Origin: JAUIKM01 sp964445695
GTDB taxonomy: Bacteria; Bacteroidota; Ignavibacteria; Kapaibacteriales; UBA7675
DNA: 64,000 nucleotides
Assembly: GCA_964445695.1 (NCBI GenBank)
Contig: CAYULF010000012.1
Location: 1-64,000 of the forward strand
Reading direction: 5' to 3'
The translations under genes were made by a program, and so were the position numbers. The notes beneath the pieces are model-generated. The model was given only the letters and a program-made list of their open reading frames with translations. It searched no databases and was not told the DNA's origin. Below, one piece after another: positions 42,058 through 51,224 of this stretch. Within the stretch, counting starts at the first letter, position 1, and each line of letters opens with the position of its first letter.

Positions 42058-44915
42058 TCCACTTTCAGTGCCGTTTTAGCGCCTTTCGGCACGCGGAACG
42101 TCTCGCTGATTCTGTGGCCGACGACCCAGAGAATATCGCGGCTTGTGGCCAGAACCAATTGGTGTTGTTTGTCGAGGAGCGGCACTTTCTGATTCGTCAG
42201 GAAGTCGCTGATCTTCATGCTGCCGCGCATGCCCAGGGGGCGGAAGCTGTCTCCCGGCTCCCAGGTGCGCAGCGTCATACGGCGCGGAGTCGTTTCCATG
42301 TCCAGAAACTCCACATTGGGATTCTGGTCGAACTTTGCGACGTCAACCGCCACTTCGCTCAGCTTGATTCTGAAGTTGCCGACTGTGTATTCCTGGCCTT
42401 TTTCCACCGCCATTTTCAGCGAGTAGCTGGCCTGTTTCTCCGCCACGATGATTGTTTCGCGGTCTTTGAGCGCAAACAATCTTCCGGAAATGTCCGTGCG
42501 CGTGCCGACGTCCGCATCCATCAATTTCAGCAGGCGGTCCACCGCGGCAATCGGCAGCGGCAGAATATGGAATTGTTTCTGGATGATACGCTGCAACAAT
42601 TCGCCCTGCAGGAATTCGCTGTGGGCCTGCAGCGCTGCAATCAGTAGTGTAATTCTTGAGCTGCCCTTGGCTTTGACGATGCGCTGCACCGAGCGTTCCA
42701 CCATCTGCGTGACGGCTTTGTCCGCGCCGCTCAGCAATCGCGACGTCCGCAGCAGGATGTCGACGATCGCGGGAGAGTAATCGGCCTGCAGCCGCGGCAG
42801 CAGGTCGTGGCGGATCTTGTTGCGCGTAAACAGCATAAGATTGTTGCTCTCATCTTCGCGCCATTTTGTGCCGCTTGCCGAAGCGTACACTTCCAGCTCG
42901 GCTTTTTTGACGTTCAGGAATGGGCGGATAAGGCTACAGTCTTTTGTAAATCGACGGCGCGCCGGAATGCCGCTCAGACCGGTCAGTCCGGTGCCGCGCA
43001 TCAGGTTAAGCAGCAGCGTTTCCACCGTGTCGTTGGCCGTGTGCGCCGTGGCCACCAGTCCGGCATTGGATTTGCGTGCCACCTGTTCCAGGAAGCGATA
43101 CCGCACATCGCGGGAAGCCTGCTCGACGCTGATTTTGGCGCGGGAGGCGTAGGAACTGATGTCGGCCGATCCGCCGATAAACGGCAGGGCCAGTTCCCTG
43201 GCGCGCGTGCGCACAAATTCTTCATCGCTGTCCGCGCTGTCGCCGCGCAGCCGATGATTGAAGTGCGCTACAAACAATTCGTAGCCGTTGCGGAAAGCCA
43301 ATTCAACCATGATGTCCAGCATCACGGAGGAATCCACACCGCCGCTGACAGCAAGAATTATGCGGGCGCCGCGATCAACAGCCAGGTCGGTTTTGAGCTG
43401 GCACTCCACTCGCAGGATCAGCTCGCGTACGGCCGGCGCAGTATCGCACCATGCATCCAGAGGCAGCGGAGCGACTTTCTCCAGATATTCCGCGCGTTCT
43501 TCCTTGCTCGGGAACTCGCGTGAGATTTTGATTTTCGGCAGTTCCAGGCGGCGCGTATCGGCGGTGCGGCGACTGCTTTTGCCGCGGCCTTTGCCGCGTT
43601 TGCCTTTGCCGTCTTTTTGTTCGGCGTCGTCGGCGTGTGCATCGCCCGATTCGGACGGTGGGGCTTCGCGCTGGGCGTGCAGCGGCTTGCGATCGCCGTC
43701 GTCGTCTTTATCAGCTGTTTTACTTTCGCCTTTTCTGTCGGCTGGTGCATCCGAGCGGCTGTGTTTGGGTGTTTTTCCGTCGGGTTTTTCGGATTTGCCT
43801 TTTTTGCCTTGCCCGCTCTGTTTGCGACCTTTTTGCTCGTCATCGCCCTGGACGTCGCGAGCTGTTGTGTCGTCGCCATGTTTGCGGTGAGCGGGCTGTT
43901 TGTCTACCGGAGCGTCATCGCCGTCACGCTGTTCCGGGCGTTCGTCGCCGGGCTGATCACCGTGCGGTTTTTGCCGACGTCCGCGCTGCTGACCGCCGTC
44001 GCGCTCGCGCGGTTCTTCCTGCGGCGTTTCTTCGCGACGATCAACTTCCTGCGCCGGTACATCGTCCGCCGCGCGTCGGCGGTCTGGACGACGACCGCGC
44101 TCGGGTTGACGTCTGTCGTCGCGTTGCTCATTGCGTCTATCGTCGCGTCTGTCGTCGCGTTGCTCATTGCGTCTGTCGTCGCGTCGCTCATNNNNNNNNN
44201 NNNNNNNNNNNNNNNNNNNNNNNNNNNNNNNNNNNNNNNNNNNNNNNNNNNNNNNNNNNNNNNNNNNNNNNNNNNNNNNNNNNNNNNNNNNTCGCTCATC
44301 GCGTCTGTCGTCGCGTCTGTCGTCGCGTCGCTCATCGCGTCTGTCGTCGCGTTGCTCATTGCGTCTGTCGTCGCGTCGTCCGCGGCGGCGATCTTCCTGT
44401 CGCGCTTCGGGTGCAGGCGGACCATAAAAGTCGTCGTATTCACCTGCAAAGTCGGGACGGCGGGCAGGCGCCGGAGCGGGAGGGCGTCGATCGTCGTAGT
44501 AATCGGCTTCCTGTCGCTGCGGGCGTCCGTAGAAATCGTCGTAGTACTGGTCGGTCCAATCAGGCGTTCGTTCGCGGCCGCGCGGGCTGCGGTCGTAGCG
44601 TTCGTTGTTGTCCTGCCCACGCTCGTTGTCGTAGTACTGGACCGGAGGGCCGAAGGGATGTTGTTCGGGAGCGAAGTTCTGTCGTCGCTGCGGTGCGGGC
44701 GGACGTTCCGCCTGGGGACGGCGTCCGCTGTTGCGATTCTGGTTGCTGCGGTTGCCGCCGCCACGTCTGCGCGATTGCTGCGGCCGACGCTCTCTGTCGG
44801 CGTCGGAACCTTGGCGTTCCTGTTGCGGGTTGTCGTCCGGCGCCTGTGAGGATCGTTCCGGATGCGGGGTACGCGCGGCGCTCTTGCGTGAGCCCGCGTC
44901 GGATTTTTTTGCCAT
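42030..44915 (-). CDS. tilS: tRNA(Ile)-lysidine synthase TilS with long Arg/Asp-repeat N-terminal extension
   Basis: About 961 residues from ATG 44915 (MAKKSDAGSRKSAAR), counting the 100-N gap at face value. The C-terminal ~440 residues are a complete TilS: PP-loop ILAVSGGVDSS with SGGVDSS at 524-530, HFNHRLRGDSADSDEEF, ATAHTANDTVETLLLNL, GTGLTGLSGIPARR, and a C-terminal domain (WEPGDSFRPLGMRGSMKISDFL). It modifies C34 of tRNA-Ile(CAU) to lysidine with ATP and lysine. The first ~490 residues are disordered: Pro/Gln/Arg/Tyr-rich, then RDDRRDE/RDDRRNEQ repeats, then Lys/Asp/Gly-rich, basic near residues 455-475. TilS proteins normally start about 20 residues before the PP-loop. No internal start is obvious, though translation might begin downstream; see findings. 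Confidence 0.88.
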   Translation of the reverse strand: MAKKSDAGSRKSAARTPHPERSSQAPDDNPQQERQGSDADRERRPQQSRRRGGGNRSNQNRNSGRRPQAERPPAPQRRQNFAPEQHPFGPPVQYYDNERGQDNNERYDRSPRGRERTPDWTDQYYDDFYGRPQRQEADYYDDRRPPAPAPARRPDFAGEYDDFYGPPAPEARQEDRRRGRRDDRRNEQRDDRRDERRDDRRDDRRDERXXXXXXXXXXXXXXXXXXXXXXXXXXXXXXXXXXERRDDRRNEQRDDRRDDRRNEQRDDRRQPERGRRPDRRRAADDVPAQEVDRREETPQEEPRERDGGQQRGRRQKPHGDQPGDERPEQRDGDDAPVDKQPAHRKHGDDTTARDVQGDDEQKGRKQSGQGKKGKSEKPDGKTPKHSRSDAPADRKGESKTADKDDDGDRKPLHAQREAPPSESGDAHADDAEQKDGKGKRGKGRGKSSRRTADTRRLELPKIKISREFPSKEERAEYLEKVAPLPLDAWCDTAPAVRELILRVECQLKTDLAVDRGARIILAVSGGVDSSVMLDIMVELAFRNGYELFVAHFNHRLRGDSADSDEEFVRTRARELALPFIGGSADISSYASRAKISVEQASRDVRYRFLEQVARKSNAGLVATAHTANDTVETLLLNLMRGTGLTGLSGIPARRRFTKDCSLIRPFLNVKKAELEVYASASGTKWREDESNNLMLFTRNKIRHDLLPRLQADYSPAIVDILLRTSRLLSGADKAVTQMVERSVQRIVKAKGSSRITLLIAALQAHSEFLQGELLQRIIQKQFHILPLPIAAVDRLLKLMDADVGTRTDISGRLFALKDRETIIVAEKQASYSLKMAVEKGQEYTVGNFRIKLSEVAVDVAKFDQNPNVEFLDMETTPRRMTLRTWEPGDSFRPLGMRGSMKISDFLTNQKVPLLDKQHQLVLATSRDILWVVGHRISETFRVPKGAKTALKVEWSELEDDN
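44111..44380 (-). repeat. Arg/Asp-coding tandem repeats in tilS, broken by assembly gap
   Basis: Near-perfect short units encoding RDDRRDE, RDDRR and RDDRRNEQ run on both sides of a 100-N gap in the same reading frame. The plus-strand DNA is built from GCGTCTGTCGTC and GCGTTGCTCATT blocks. The true copy number is unknown. Confidence 0.92.
44192..44291. other. Assembly gap of 100 N
   Basis: Exactly 100 unresolved bases inside the tilS repeat array. A round number suggests a placeholder, so the true length and number of repeats, and strictly also the frame, are unknown. Confidence 0.99.
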
Positions 44916-45036
44916 GTTGTCTGTAAGACCCGTCGTATTAGTGCGGGTTAAAAGACCGTGCGCGGCTGTTTGCGGCTTTGTTCTCGGGGACAAACAAAAG
45001 GGGTTTTATCAGGCTGTGTCCCGTCTTGGAAATCAT

Positions 45037-46050
45037 TCAGGCTGCCGCGTAAACTGTATCGTTCGCCAGGCGCTCGGCCTCATATTCCTGTAAAAACTCG
45101 CGGTAGCGCACCAGGCGCTCCTCGATTTGTTCGAAACTGTCGTACAGCACCAGGTCGCCACGCGCGGATGAAGCGCAGTGCAGACCCTTGAGATAACCGC
45201 TGTAAAATTTTCTGAATTCGCGTATGCCGAGTCGATCGCCTTTGTGGAGGATCGCAAGGCGCAAATGTTCCATCAACGTGTTGATGCGCTCTTCCGCCGT
45301 CGGCGCATCTTCGAGAACGCCCTCGTCCAGATAGCGCCGCGTCTGGCGCATGACAAAGGGGTTGGAAATCGCTGCGCGGCCGATCATGACGGCGTCGCAG
45401 CCCGTCTCGTCAAAGGCGCGTTTGGCATCCTGCGGCGTCTTGATGTCGCCGTTGATAATAATTGGAATGTCGACGGCTTTTTTGACTTTGGCGATCCAGT
45501 CCCAACTGGCATCGCCGTTGTGGCCCATGTCGCGCGTGCGGCAGTGAATTGCAAGAGCCGCAATACCGGCCTGTTCGAGTCTTCGCGCCACATCTTCGAT
45601 GACAATGGAATTTTTATCCCAGCCGAGACGCGTTTTGAGCGTGACGGGCAGTTTGACCGTGTCGACGATTTCGCGCGCCATTTTGGCCATCAGGGGCGGA
45701 TCTTTGAGCAGAGCTGCACCGGCGCTGCGCGCCACGACGTTTTTGACCCAGCAGCCGCAATTGATGTCGATGAAGTCCGGACCGGCTTCCTCGGAAAGGC
45801 GCGCCGCCTCGACCATCACGGGGATGTTGCCGCCGAAGATTTGAATGGCGACCGGACGTTCCTCGTCCTCAACCGTCAGCTTGGAACGCGAACGCCACGC
45901 ATTGCGCACGAGGCCTTCGGAAGAAATGAACTCGGTGTATACGATATCCGCGCCCAGCCGCTTGCAAATGATGCGGAAGGGCAGGTCGGTGACGTCCTCC
46001 ATGGGCGCCAGCAGTACACCGCGTTCAACTTCTATCGATCCAATCCGCAT
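45037..46050 (-). CDS. dusB: tRNA-dihydrouridine synthase, DusB family
   Basis: 337 residues. A TIM barrel with LAPMEDVTDLPFR at the start, YTEFISSEGL, QIFGG, FIDINCGC (catalytic Cys region), LKTRLGW, AIHCRTRDMGHNGDASWDWI (FMN/tRNA loop), INGDIK and DAVMIGRAAISNP. It reduces uridine in tRNA using FMN and NADPH. The usual NxGCP motif reads NCGCW: the second Cys (DINCGC) aligns with the catalytic one, while the following Pro is Trp. It sits between an ABC-F gene (154 bp) and tilS (121 bp). Confidence 0.93.
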   Translation of the reverse strand: MRIGSIEVERGVLLAPMEDVTDLPFRIICKRLGADIVYTEFISSEGLVRNAWRSRSKLTVEDEERPVAIQIFGGNIPVMVEAARLSEEAGPDFIDINCGCWVKNVVARSAGAALLKDPPLMAKMAREIVDTVKLPVTLKTRLGWDKNSIVIEDVARRLEQAGIAALAIHCRTRDMGHNGDASWDWIAKVKKAVDIPIIINGDIKTPQDAKRAFDETGCDAVMIGRAAISNPFVMRQTRRYLDEGVLEDAPTAEERINTLMEHLRLAILHKGDRLGIREFRKFYSGYLKGLHCASSARGDLVLYDSFEQIEERLVRYREFLQEYEAERLANDTVYAAA

Positions 46051-46204
46051 GTGAGCGGCTTCCTTTGTTCATTACGACTGTGCAGAACTGCCGGCGACGA
46101 GCGCCGACGGAATCAAAACAATCGGGAAATTTACGAAAATTGCGCGTGGTCTGAAACCTCGATTGTGCAAAGTGTTGAGGAGATTGCATTTGCGGCGGAA
46201 GCAA

Positions 46205-48169
46205 TCAGTCGTCCAGGGCGCTTAATTCATCGCCGAGGGCGGACCATTCAGTCATTTTTGCCTCGAGGTCTGCCTGCGTTTTTTCATAAAAACGCAGCAC
46301 GTCGGCGGACTCGGGTTTATCGTAGAATCCGGGTGCATTTATCTGGCTCTCGTACCCGGCAATGCGTTCTTCGAGCTTGACGATATCGGCTTCACAATCG
46401 CTGACGGCGCGTTTGAGGCGGCGCGATTCTGCCTGTTTTTTCTTGCGGTCTTTCCATGCATTTTTGCCGGGCTCCGTGGCGGAATCCGGCGAGCCCGAAT
46501 CGCCGCCTGCCGCCGCCGTTGTCTGGGGCTGATCCTTTTCGGCTTCGAACTCACGGAAAGACTCGACGTTGCGGGCGCGCAGGAATTCGCGGATGTCGCC
46601 GCTGTGCTCAATGATGCCGCCGTCGCGGAATTCAATGACGCGGGACGTCAGGCCTTCCAGAAATTCGCGATCGTGCGAGACCACGACCAACGCGCCGTCG
46701 AATTCCATCAGGGCGCGTTTGAGCACGTCCTTGCTGATCATGTCCAGGTGGTTGGTCGGTTCGTCGAGCACCAGAAGATTGATCGGATCCAGCAGCAGTT
46801 TGGCCAGCGCCAGCCGCGATTTTTCACCGCCGGAAAGCACCTTGATTTTTTTGAATACGTCGTCGCCGCTGAACAGGAACGCACCGAGCAGGTCGCGCAC
46901 CTGCGTTCGCATTTCACCGGTGGCGGCCTCGTCGATGACGTCGAAAACCGTGGAGTTGCTGTTCAACATTTCGGCCTGGTGCTGCGCGTAGTAGCCAAGA
47001 ATCGCGTTGTGTCCCAGTTCACACTGTCCTTCGCAGCTTTCCTGACCGACGATGATGCGTGAGAGCGTGGATTTACCGGCGCCGTTTTTTCCCACAAATG
47101 CCACCCGGTCGCCGCGTTCCAGCGTCAGCTCGATGTCGTTTAATACCGGCGTGTCGTCGTAGCGTTTACTCAGCCCTTTAATGTCCACCACTATGCGGCC
47201 GGAGCGCGGCGTCGGCGGAAAGCGGAAGTGGATGCGCGAGGAGTCGTCTTCGTCGATTTCGATCCGGTCCAGTTTATCGAGCTGTTTGATGCGCGACTGC
47301 ACCTGCACGGCCTTGGTTGCTTTATAGCGGAAGCGCTCGATGAATTTCTCGGTCTCTTCGATGTGTTTTTGCTGGTTGCGATAAGCTTTCATCTGCTGCT
47401 CGCGACGCTCGCGACGCATTTCCACATAGGCGCTGTAGGCGGCGTTGTAGTCGTAGACTTTGCCCAGCGAAATTTCAATCGTGCGGTTTGTCACCGCATC
47501 CAGGAAAGCGCGGTCGTGCGAGACGAGGACAACGGCGCCGTCGTAATTGTGCAGGAATTCTTCGACCCACTGGATCGACTCGATGTCGAGGTGGTTCGTC
47601 GGCTCATCGAGCAGGATGCAGGAGGGACGTTGCAGCAGAATCTTGGCCAGCTCCACGCGCATCTGCCAGCCGCCGCTGAATTCACCTGTGTCGCGCGCCA
47701 TGTCGTCGTGCTCAAAACCGAGCCCGGTCAGCACGCGCTCGATATCCGCTTCCATGCTGTGCCCGCCGACGAGCTTGAAGCGCTCGGTTGAGTCGCTCAG
47801 TTCTTCGATCAATTTGTGATAGTCTTCCGACTCGTAGTCTTCGCGCGCGGCTATCTGGTCGGAAAGTTCGTTGATGCGCCGTTCGAGGCGTTTTGTTTCG
47901 GCAAAGGCGGTGGCGGCTTCCTCGTAGACGCTGCGTCCGCCGGTGGTCACGATGTCCTGCGGCAGATATCCGATCGTCACCTCGCCGGCGGCGTGCACGC
48001 CGCCGCTCTCGCCTTCCAGATTGCCGGCCAGAACTTTGAGCAGGGTGGATTTGCCCGCGCCGTTTTTACCGACCAGGCCGATTTTATCGCGTTGATTGAT
48101 TGCGAAGGAAATTCCGTCGAACAGGTAACGGCCGACAAAGTGAACGGAGAGATTGGAAACGCTGATCAT
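46205..48169 (-). CDS. ABC-F family ATPase (Uup/YdiF type)
   Basis: 654 residues with two ATPase domains: Walker A GLVGKNGAGKST at about residue 33 and FVGKNGAGKST near 357; signatures FSGGWQMR and LSGGEKSRL; Walker B LLDEPTNHLD twice. Between them is the charged interdomain linker of ABC-F proteins (RREQQMKAYRNQQKHIEET). There is no membrane domain. The C-terminus is a coiled coil (about 575-650) of the Uup kind. ABC-F factors act on the ribosome, rescuing stalled or P-site-problem states. The start overlaps the stop of the glycosyltransferase gene by four bases. Confidence 0.94.
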   Translation of the reverse strand: MISVSNLSVHFVGRYLFDGISFAINQRDKIGLVGKNGAGKSTLLKVLAGNLEGESGGVHAAGEVTIGYLPQDIVTTGGRSVYEEAATAFAETKRLERRINELSDQIAAREDYESEDYHKLIEELSDSTERFKLVGGHSMEADIERVLTGLGFEHDDMARDTGEFSGGWQMRVELAKILLQRPSCILLDEPTNHLDIESIQWVEEFLHNYDGAVVLVSHDRAFLDAVTNRTIEISLGKVYDYNAAYSAYVEMRRERREQQMKAYRNQQKHIEETEKFIERFRYKATKAVQVQSRIKQLDKLDRIEIDEDDSSRIHFRFPPTPRSGRIVVDIKGLSKRYDDTPVLNDIELTLERGDRVAFVGKNGAGKSTLSRIIVGQESCEGQCELGHNAILGYYAQHQAEMLNSNSTVFDVIDEAATGEMRTQVRDLLGAFLFSGDDVFKKIKVLSGGEKSRLALAKLLLDPINLLVLDEPTNHLDMISKDVLKRALMEFDGALVVVSHDREFLEGLTSRVIEFRDGGIIEHSGDIREFLRARNVESFREFEAEKDQPQTTAAAGGDSGSPDSATEPGKNAWKDRKKKQAESRRLKRAVSDCEADIVKLEERIAGYESQINAPGFYDKPESADVLRFYEKTQADLEAKMTEWSALGDELSALDD

Positions 48170-49293
48170 GACTGCTGTTGTTCCTTGTGCGCCGCCGCGA
48201 CCGACTGCATAAGATCGGCCATTCTGCGGGCGGAGTCGTTCCAGTCGAAACGGCGGGCCCAGTCGACCGCGCCGCGCTCAAGACCGGTGCGCAGATTGTT
48301 GTCCTGTAAAATGCGCCGCATGGCGGCCGCCAGAGCTTCGATGTCGGCATAGGGGTAGAGCAATCCGCTGACGCCGTCGCGGACGGAGTCGCGCAGACCG
48401 GGCACGTCGGCGGAAATCACCGGAGTGCCGCAGGCGTTGGCTTCCACATTGGTGATGCCCCAGCCTTCTTTCATCGAAGGATTGACGACGCAGTGTGCGC
48501 GGCTCAATTGCTCGATCTTGTCTTCTTCCGACACATAACCGTGAAAGCGCACAGCCTCGGCGATTTGCAACTCGGCGGCCAGGGCTTCCAACTCGTCGCG
48601 AAAAGTGCCGCTGCCAAGGATTTCGAGTCGGGCCGCCGGGATGTCTGCCCGCAGGAGCGCAAAAGCGCGCAAAACGTGATCGACGCTTTTATACTTTTTC
48701 AGGCGGCCGAAGTAAGCCACGGTCGGCGTGTCGGCCTTTGTGTCGATGCGCATCGGCAGGAGCTCCTGATCGATGCAGTTGGGAATAATCGTGAGATTTT
48801 CCGGCGGAAAACCGCGCTCAACAAATTCGTCTTTGGTCGATTCCGAGACAACGGCAAAGGGCGTTGAGCGATAGATGCGGTCCACGAGTTTTTCAGCTGC
48901 ATAGACGTAAGCACCGGCTGCCGCGCCGGCTTCCAGAAAGATGCTTTTGCCGAAGAAGTGATGGCCGATGCCGAGCAGCGGTTTGCGCACGTAGAGCGGC
49001 GTGTAAAAAGGAATCTTGTTCAGGTCGTCAACCACGATGTCGAAATCGCGTTTGCTGAATTCACGTCGGTAGCGGGGCCAGACGTGAAAGTTAAACATGT
49101 TGCGCGACCCCTCGCGGATCACCTCAATGCCGTCGATTGTTTCTGCGGCCGGTGCGCCCTCAAACTGCGAACAAAACAGCGTAACCCGATGCCCCATGGC
49201 GGCAACGCGCTTGAAGATTTCGTGCAGGTGAACCTCTGCGCCGCCGCCGTGCGGATTGCGTATGTCCTGCCAGTTGATGACGAGAATATTCAT
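48166..49293 (-). CDS. Glycosyltransferase family 4 protein
   Basis: 375 residues from ATG 49293 (MNILVINWQDIRNPHGGGAE); a TTG three codons upstream is less likely. It is a GT-B fold: an N-terminal NPHGGGAEVHLHEI acceptor motif, the mid linker VAYFGRLKKYKSVDHVLRAF, and donor motif PSMKEGWGITNVEANACGTPVIS with the E-x7-E Glu pair. Retaining transfer of a sugar onto a lipid or polysaccharide at the inner face of the membrane is expected; donor unknown. Its stop overlaps the start of the ABC-F gene (ATGA). Confidence 0.93.
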   Translation of the reverse strand: MNILVINWQDIRNPHGGGAEVHLHEIFKRVAAMGHRVTLFCSQFEGAPAAETIDGIEVIREGSRNMFNFHVWPRYRREFSKRDFDIVVDDLNKIPFYTPLYVRKPLLGIGHHFFGKSIFLEAGAAAGAYVYAAEKLVDRIYRSTPFAVVSESTKDEFVERGFPPENLTIIPNCIDQELLPMRIDTKADTPTVAYFGRLKKYKSVDHVLRAFALLRADIPAARLEILGSGTFRDELEALAAELQIAEAVRFHGYVSEEDKIEQLSRAHCVVNPSMKEGWGITNVEANACGTPVISADVPGLRDSVRDGVSGLLYPYADIEALAAAMRRILQDNNLRTGLERGAVDWARRFDWNDSARRMADLMQSVAAAHKEQQQS

Positions 49294-49338
49294 AGTAGGC
49301 AAATATACGCAAGAATTGGCTGCCGTTTAGCTCAATGC

Positions 49339-50853
49339 TTAACCCGTGCGCAGTTGCTCGCCGCGGCTGTCCTGCTTAAACAGTTGTTTCTGGCCTGCGA
49401 GGATCTGCAGCACCCACGTCCACAGCCGTTCGTAGGGAATGATCTCGTGGTCGTCCATGTAACTGGGGCTGCTCCGCAATTTCTGGAGCCATTTGCGCGC
49501 CAGCTTTTCAACGCGATTGTAGTCGCCCTGTTCCTTGGGGATTAACATCAGCATGCGCACAAAGACCATGGAACGATATGTCTCGGCTTTGTTTAAGTGG
49601 CGTTCGGCGTAGTAGTTGAGGTTGCGAAAGTGATCGTCCAGATCGTCCACGCCGTCGGTAATAATGCGGAAGAGCGCCTGGATAATTGTCAGTGCGATAT
49701 TCCATCCCTGACGCTTGCGCGAGAGCAGTGGAAAGCTGTTGTTCCAGCGTTTAATCATGTGACGGTCGTTGTGGTCGATTTCGCCGCCGTCGCGGATGTA
49801 AATAAAGAAAAGGTACGCTTTGAACAGTTCCCACAGCTCGCGCACCTGCTCGTTCTGTTGTTTAAACCGCTCGGAGGCAAAGACTTTCTGCAGCGTCTCA
49901 TTTGCATCGGAAACCTTGCCGAGGTGCAGTGCCAGAATAAAAGCGTAAGACTGAAAAATAAACCAGGAATCCTGGTTGTGATTGTTAAACCGCAGGCAGG
50001 AGAGGAATGCAAAACGCGCGTTAACCGGGTCGTGCATTTTAAGGAATGATTTGCCTTTGACGGAAAGGAACTCAATGTGTTCTTTTATCAGTGTCAGGTG
50101 CGGCACGGAGCGGAAGTAGACGAGCGCTTCGTCCGAGATGCAGACGGCCTCCTGGTGTCGTTTTTCAGCCTGCGCCAGATAACTGGCGGAGCGGAAGTAA
50201 TACATCTGAATTGCGTGTGATTCGTACCGCATGCGGTGGATGTTGAGTTTTTGCAGCGCGATATGCAGTTCCTGCAGGCTGTCGGCGTTCAGGCGCGCCG
50301 CGCCGGCTACGGTCATGCGGATTTTCTGGTACAGGTATTTTAACTCGTTTTCCGCAGACAGGCGCGCAGTAAGCGACTTAACGTCCCTGCTGATTGTTTC
50401 GAAATCAGTGTATCGGTTGCGAGAGCAGTAATATGTTTGCAGTAATTTTGCGCATTCAAGTTCAATATCCGTAATTTGATAGCGATGAGCTTGCTCCATC
50501 AATTTTTTTGTTAATTGGTAGGCCAGATTGTCGAAGAAGAAACGCCACAGGAAGAAGATGATGTAGAACCGTTTGCGGATTGCCGCCTCAGCCGCAAAGT
50601 GCTCGGAGTATTTTTCACTGCTTATCTCCAGGTGCAACATCGAGTCCAGCAGGCGTTCGCGTAGCCTGAACTTCAGCGCTCGATAGGTCGAGGTAGTTTT
50701 CGTTTTACCGTAGAGTGAACGCAGGGCCTGGTGGTCCGTATCGCAATCCCGCGAACAAACCAGTTCGAAAAATTTGTTTTCCGTACCGCTTAGTGAGGAC
50801 AAAGGCAGATTTTGGTTTGCAACAAAACGAGCGAGTTTTTTAAGATTTTTCAT
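49339..50853 (-). CDS. Large helical-repeat protein of unknown function
   Basis: 504 residues, entirely alpha-helical by inspection, with no signal peptide. About ten helix pairs of TPR-like spacing occupy residues 90-470 (for example ELECAKLLQTYYCSRNRYTDFETI, HIALQKLNIHRMRYESHAIQMYYFRSASYLAQ, ARFAFLSCLRFNNHN). The N-terminus has a short basic segment (KNLKKLARFVAN). It is rich in aromatic and basic residues and AT-richer than its neighbours. I recall similar unannotated proteins of about 500 residues in FCB genomes. It is 45 bp upstream of the glycosyltransferase gene; a scaffold role is only a guess. Confidence 0.75.
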   Translation of the reverse strand: MKNLKKLARFVANQNLPLSSLSGTENKFFELVCSRDCDTDHQALRSLYGKTKTTSTYRALKFRLRERLLDSMLHLEISSEKYSEHFAAEAAIRKRFYIIFFLWRFFFDNLAYQLTKKLMEQAHRYQITDIELECAKLLQTYYCSRNRYTDFETISRDVKSLTARLSAENELKYLYQKIRMTVAGAARLNADSLQELHIALQKLNIHRMRYESHAIQMYYFRSASYLAQAEKRHQEAVCISDEALVYFRSVPHLTLIKEHIEFLSVKGKSFLKMHDPVNARFAFLSCLRFNNHNQDSWFIFQSYAFILALHLGKVSDANETLQKVFASERFKQQNEQVRELWELFKAYLFFIYIRDGGEIDHNDRHMIKRWNNSFPLLSRKRQGWNIALTIIQALFRIITDGVDDLDDHFRNLNYYAERHLNKAETYRSMVFVRMLMLIPKEQGDYNRVEKLARKWLQKLRSSPSYMDDHEIIPYERLWTWVLQILAGQKQLFKQDSRGEQLRTG

Positions 50854-51014
50854 GTAGAACCGCGTGAATTCAGAATGTTAACAGCCGTTTGGCTTTATAT
50901 GATCACAAATTGAATGCAACAATGACGCGTTAATCAGCGCAACGGGGAATTGTCACGATCACCATCTTCCCTCCTCGAACGACATTTGCAATCAAGAATC
51001 GTGGAGGATGCGTC

Positions 51015-51224
51015 GTGTTAACCTTACTCTGTATACTGCTTTATCTCAGTGAGATTACGAGTCCGAACACGTACTGGACTTCAGAGATCGAGGCGATTGA
51101 ACAACAAAATCAGGCGGAGATTCAACAGATCGAATCTGATCAGCAGTTAACCAATCAAATCGTATACGACTATCAGGACGATGCCTCCTGGATCGATTTT
51201 TACGACGATCCCGGCGGTTGGTGA
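51015..51224 (+). CDS. Possible small membrane-anchored acidic protein
   Basis: 69 residues from GTG 51015, with GGAGG seven bases upstream (51003-51007). The first 12 residues (MLTLLCILLYLS) are hydrophobic and the rest is strongly acidic and rich in Gln, Asp and Tyr (IEAIEQQNQAEIQQI, YDYQDDASWIDFYDDPGGW). I recognise no family. An overlapping antisense frame (51055-51387) begins with a plausible sequence (MAATWSRTEVYQMF), so either could be real. Confidence rests on the ribosome binding site and composition. Confidence 0.42.
   Translation: MLTLLCILLYLSEITSPNTYWTSEIEAIEQQNQAEIQQIESDQQLTNQIVYDYQDDASWIDFYDDPGGW

Noticed and set aside
43617..44926. Long Val/Arg/Ser-rich plus-strand frames opposite tilS
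   Set aside because: Antisense to the Arg/Asp repeats and pass through the N gap; not independent genes.
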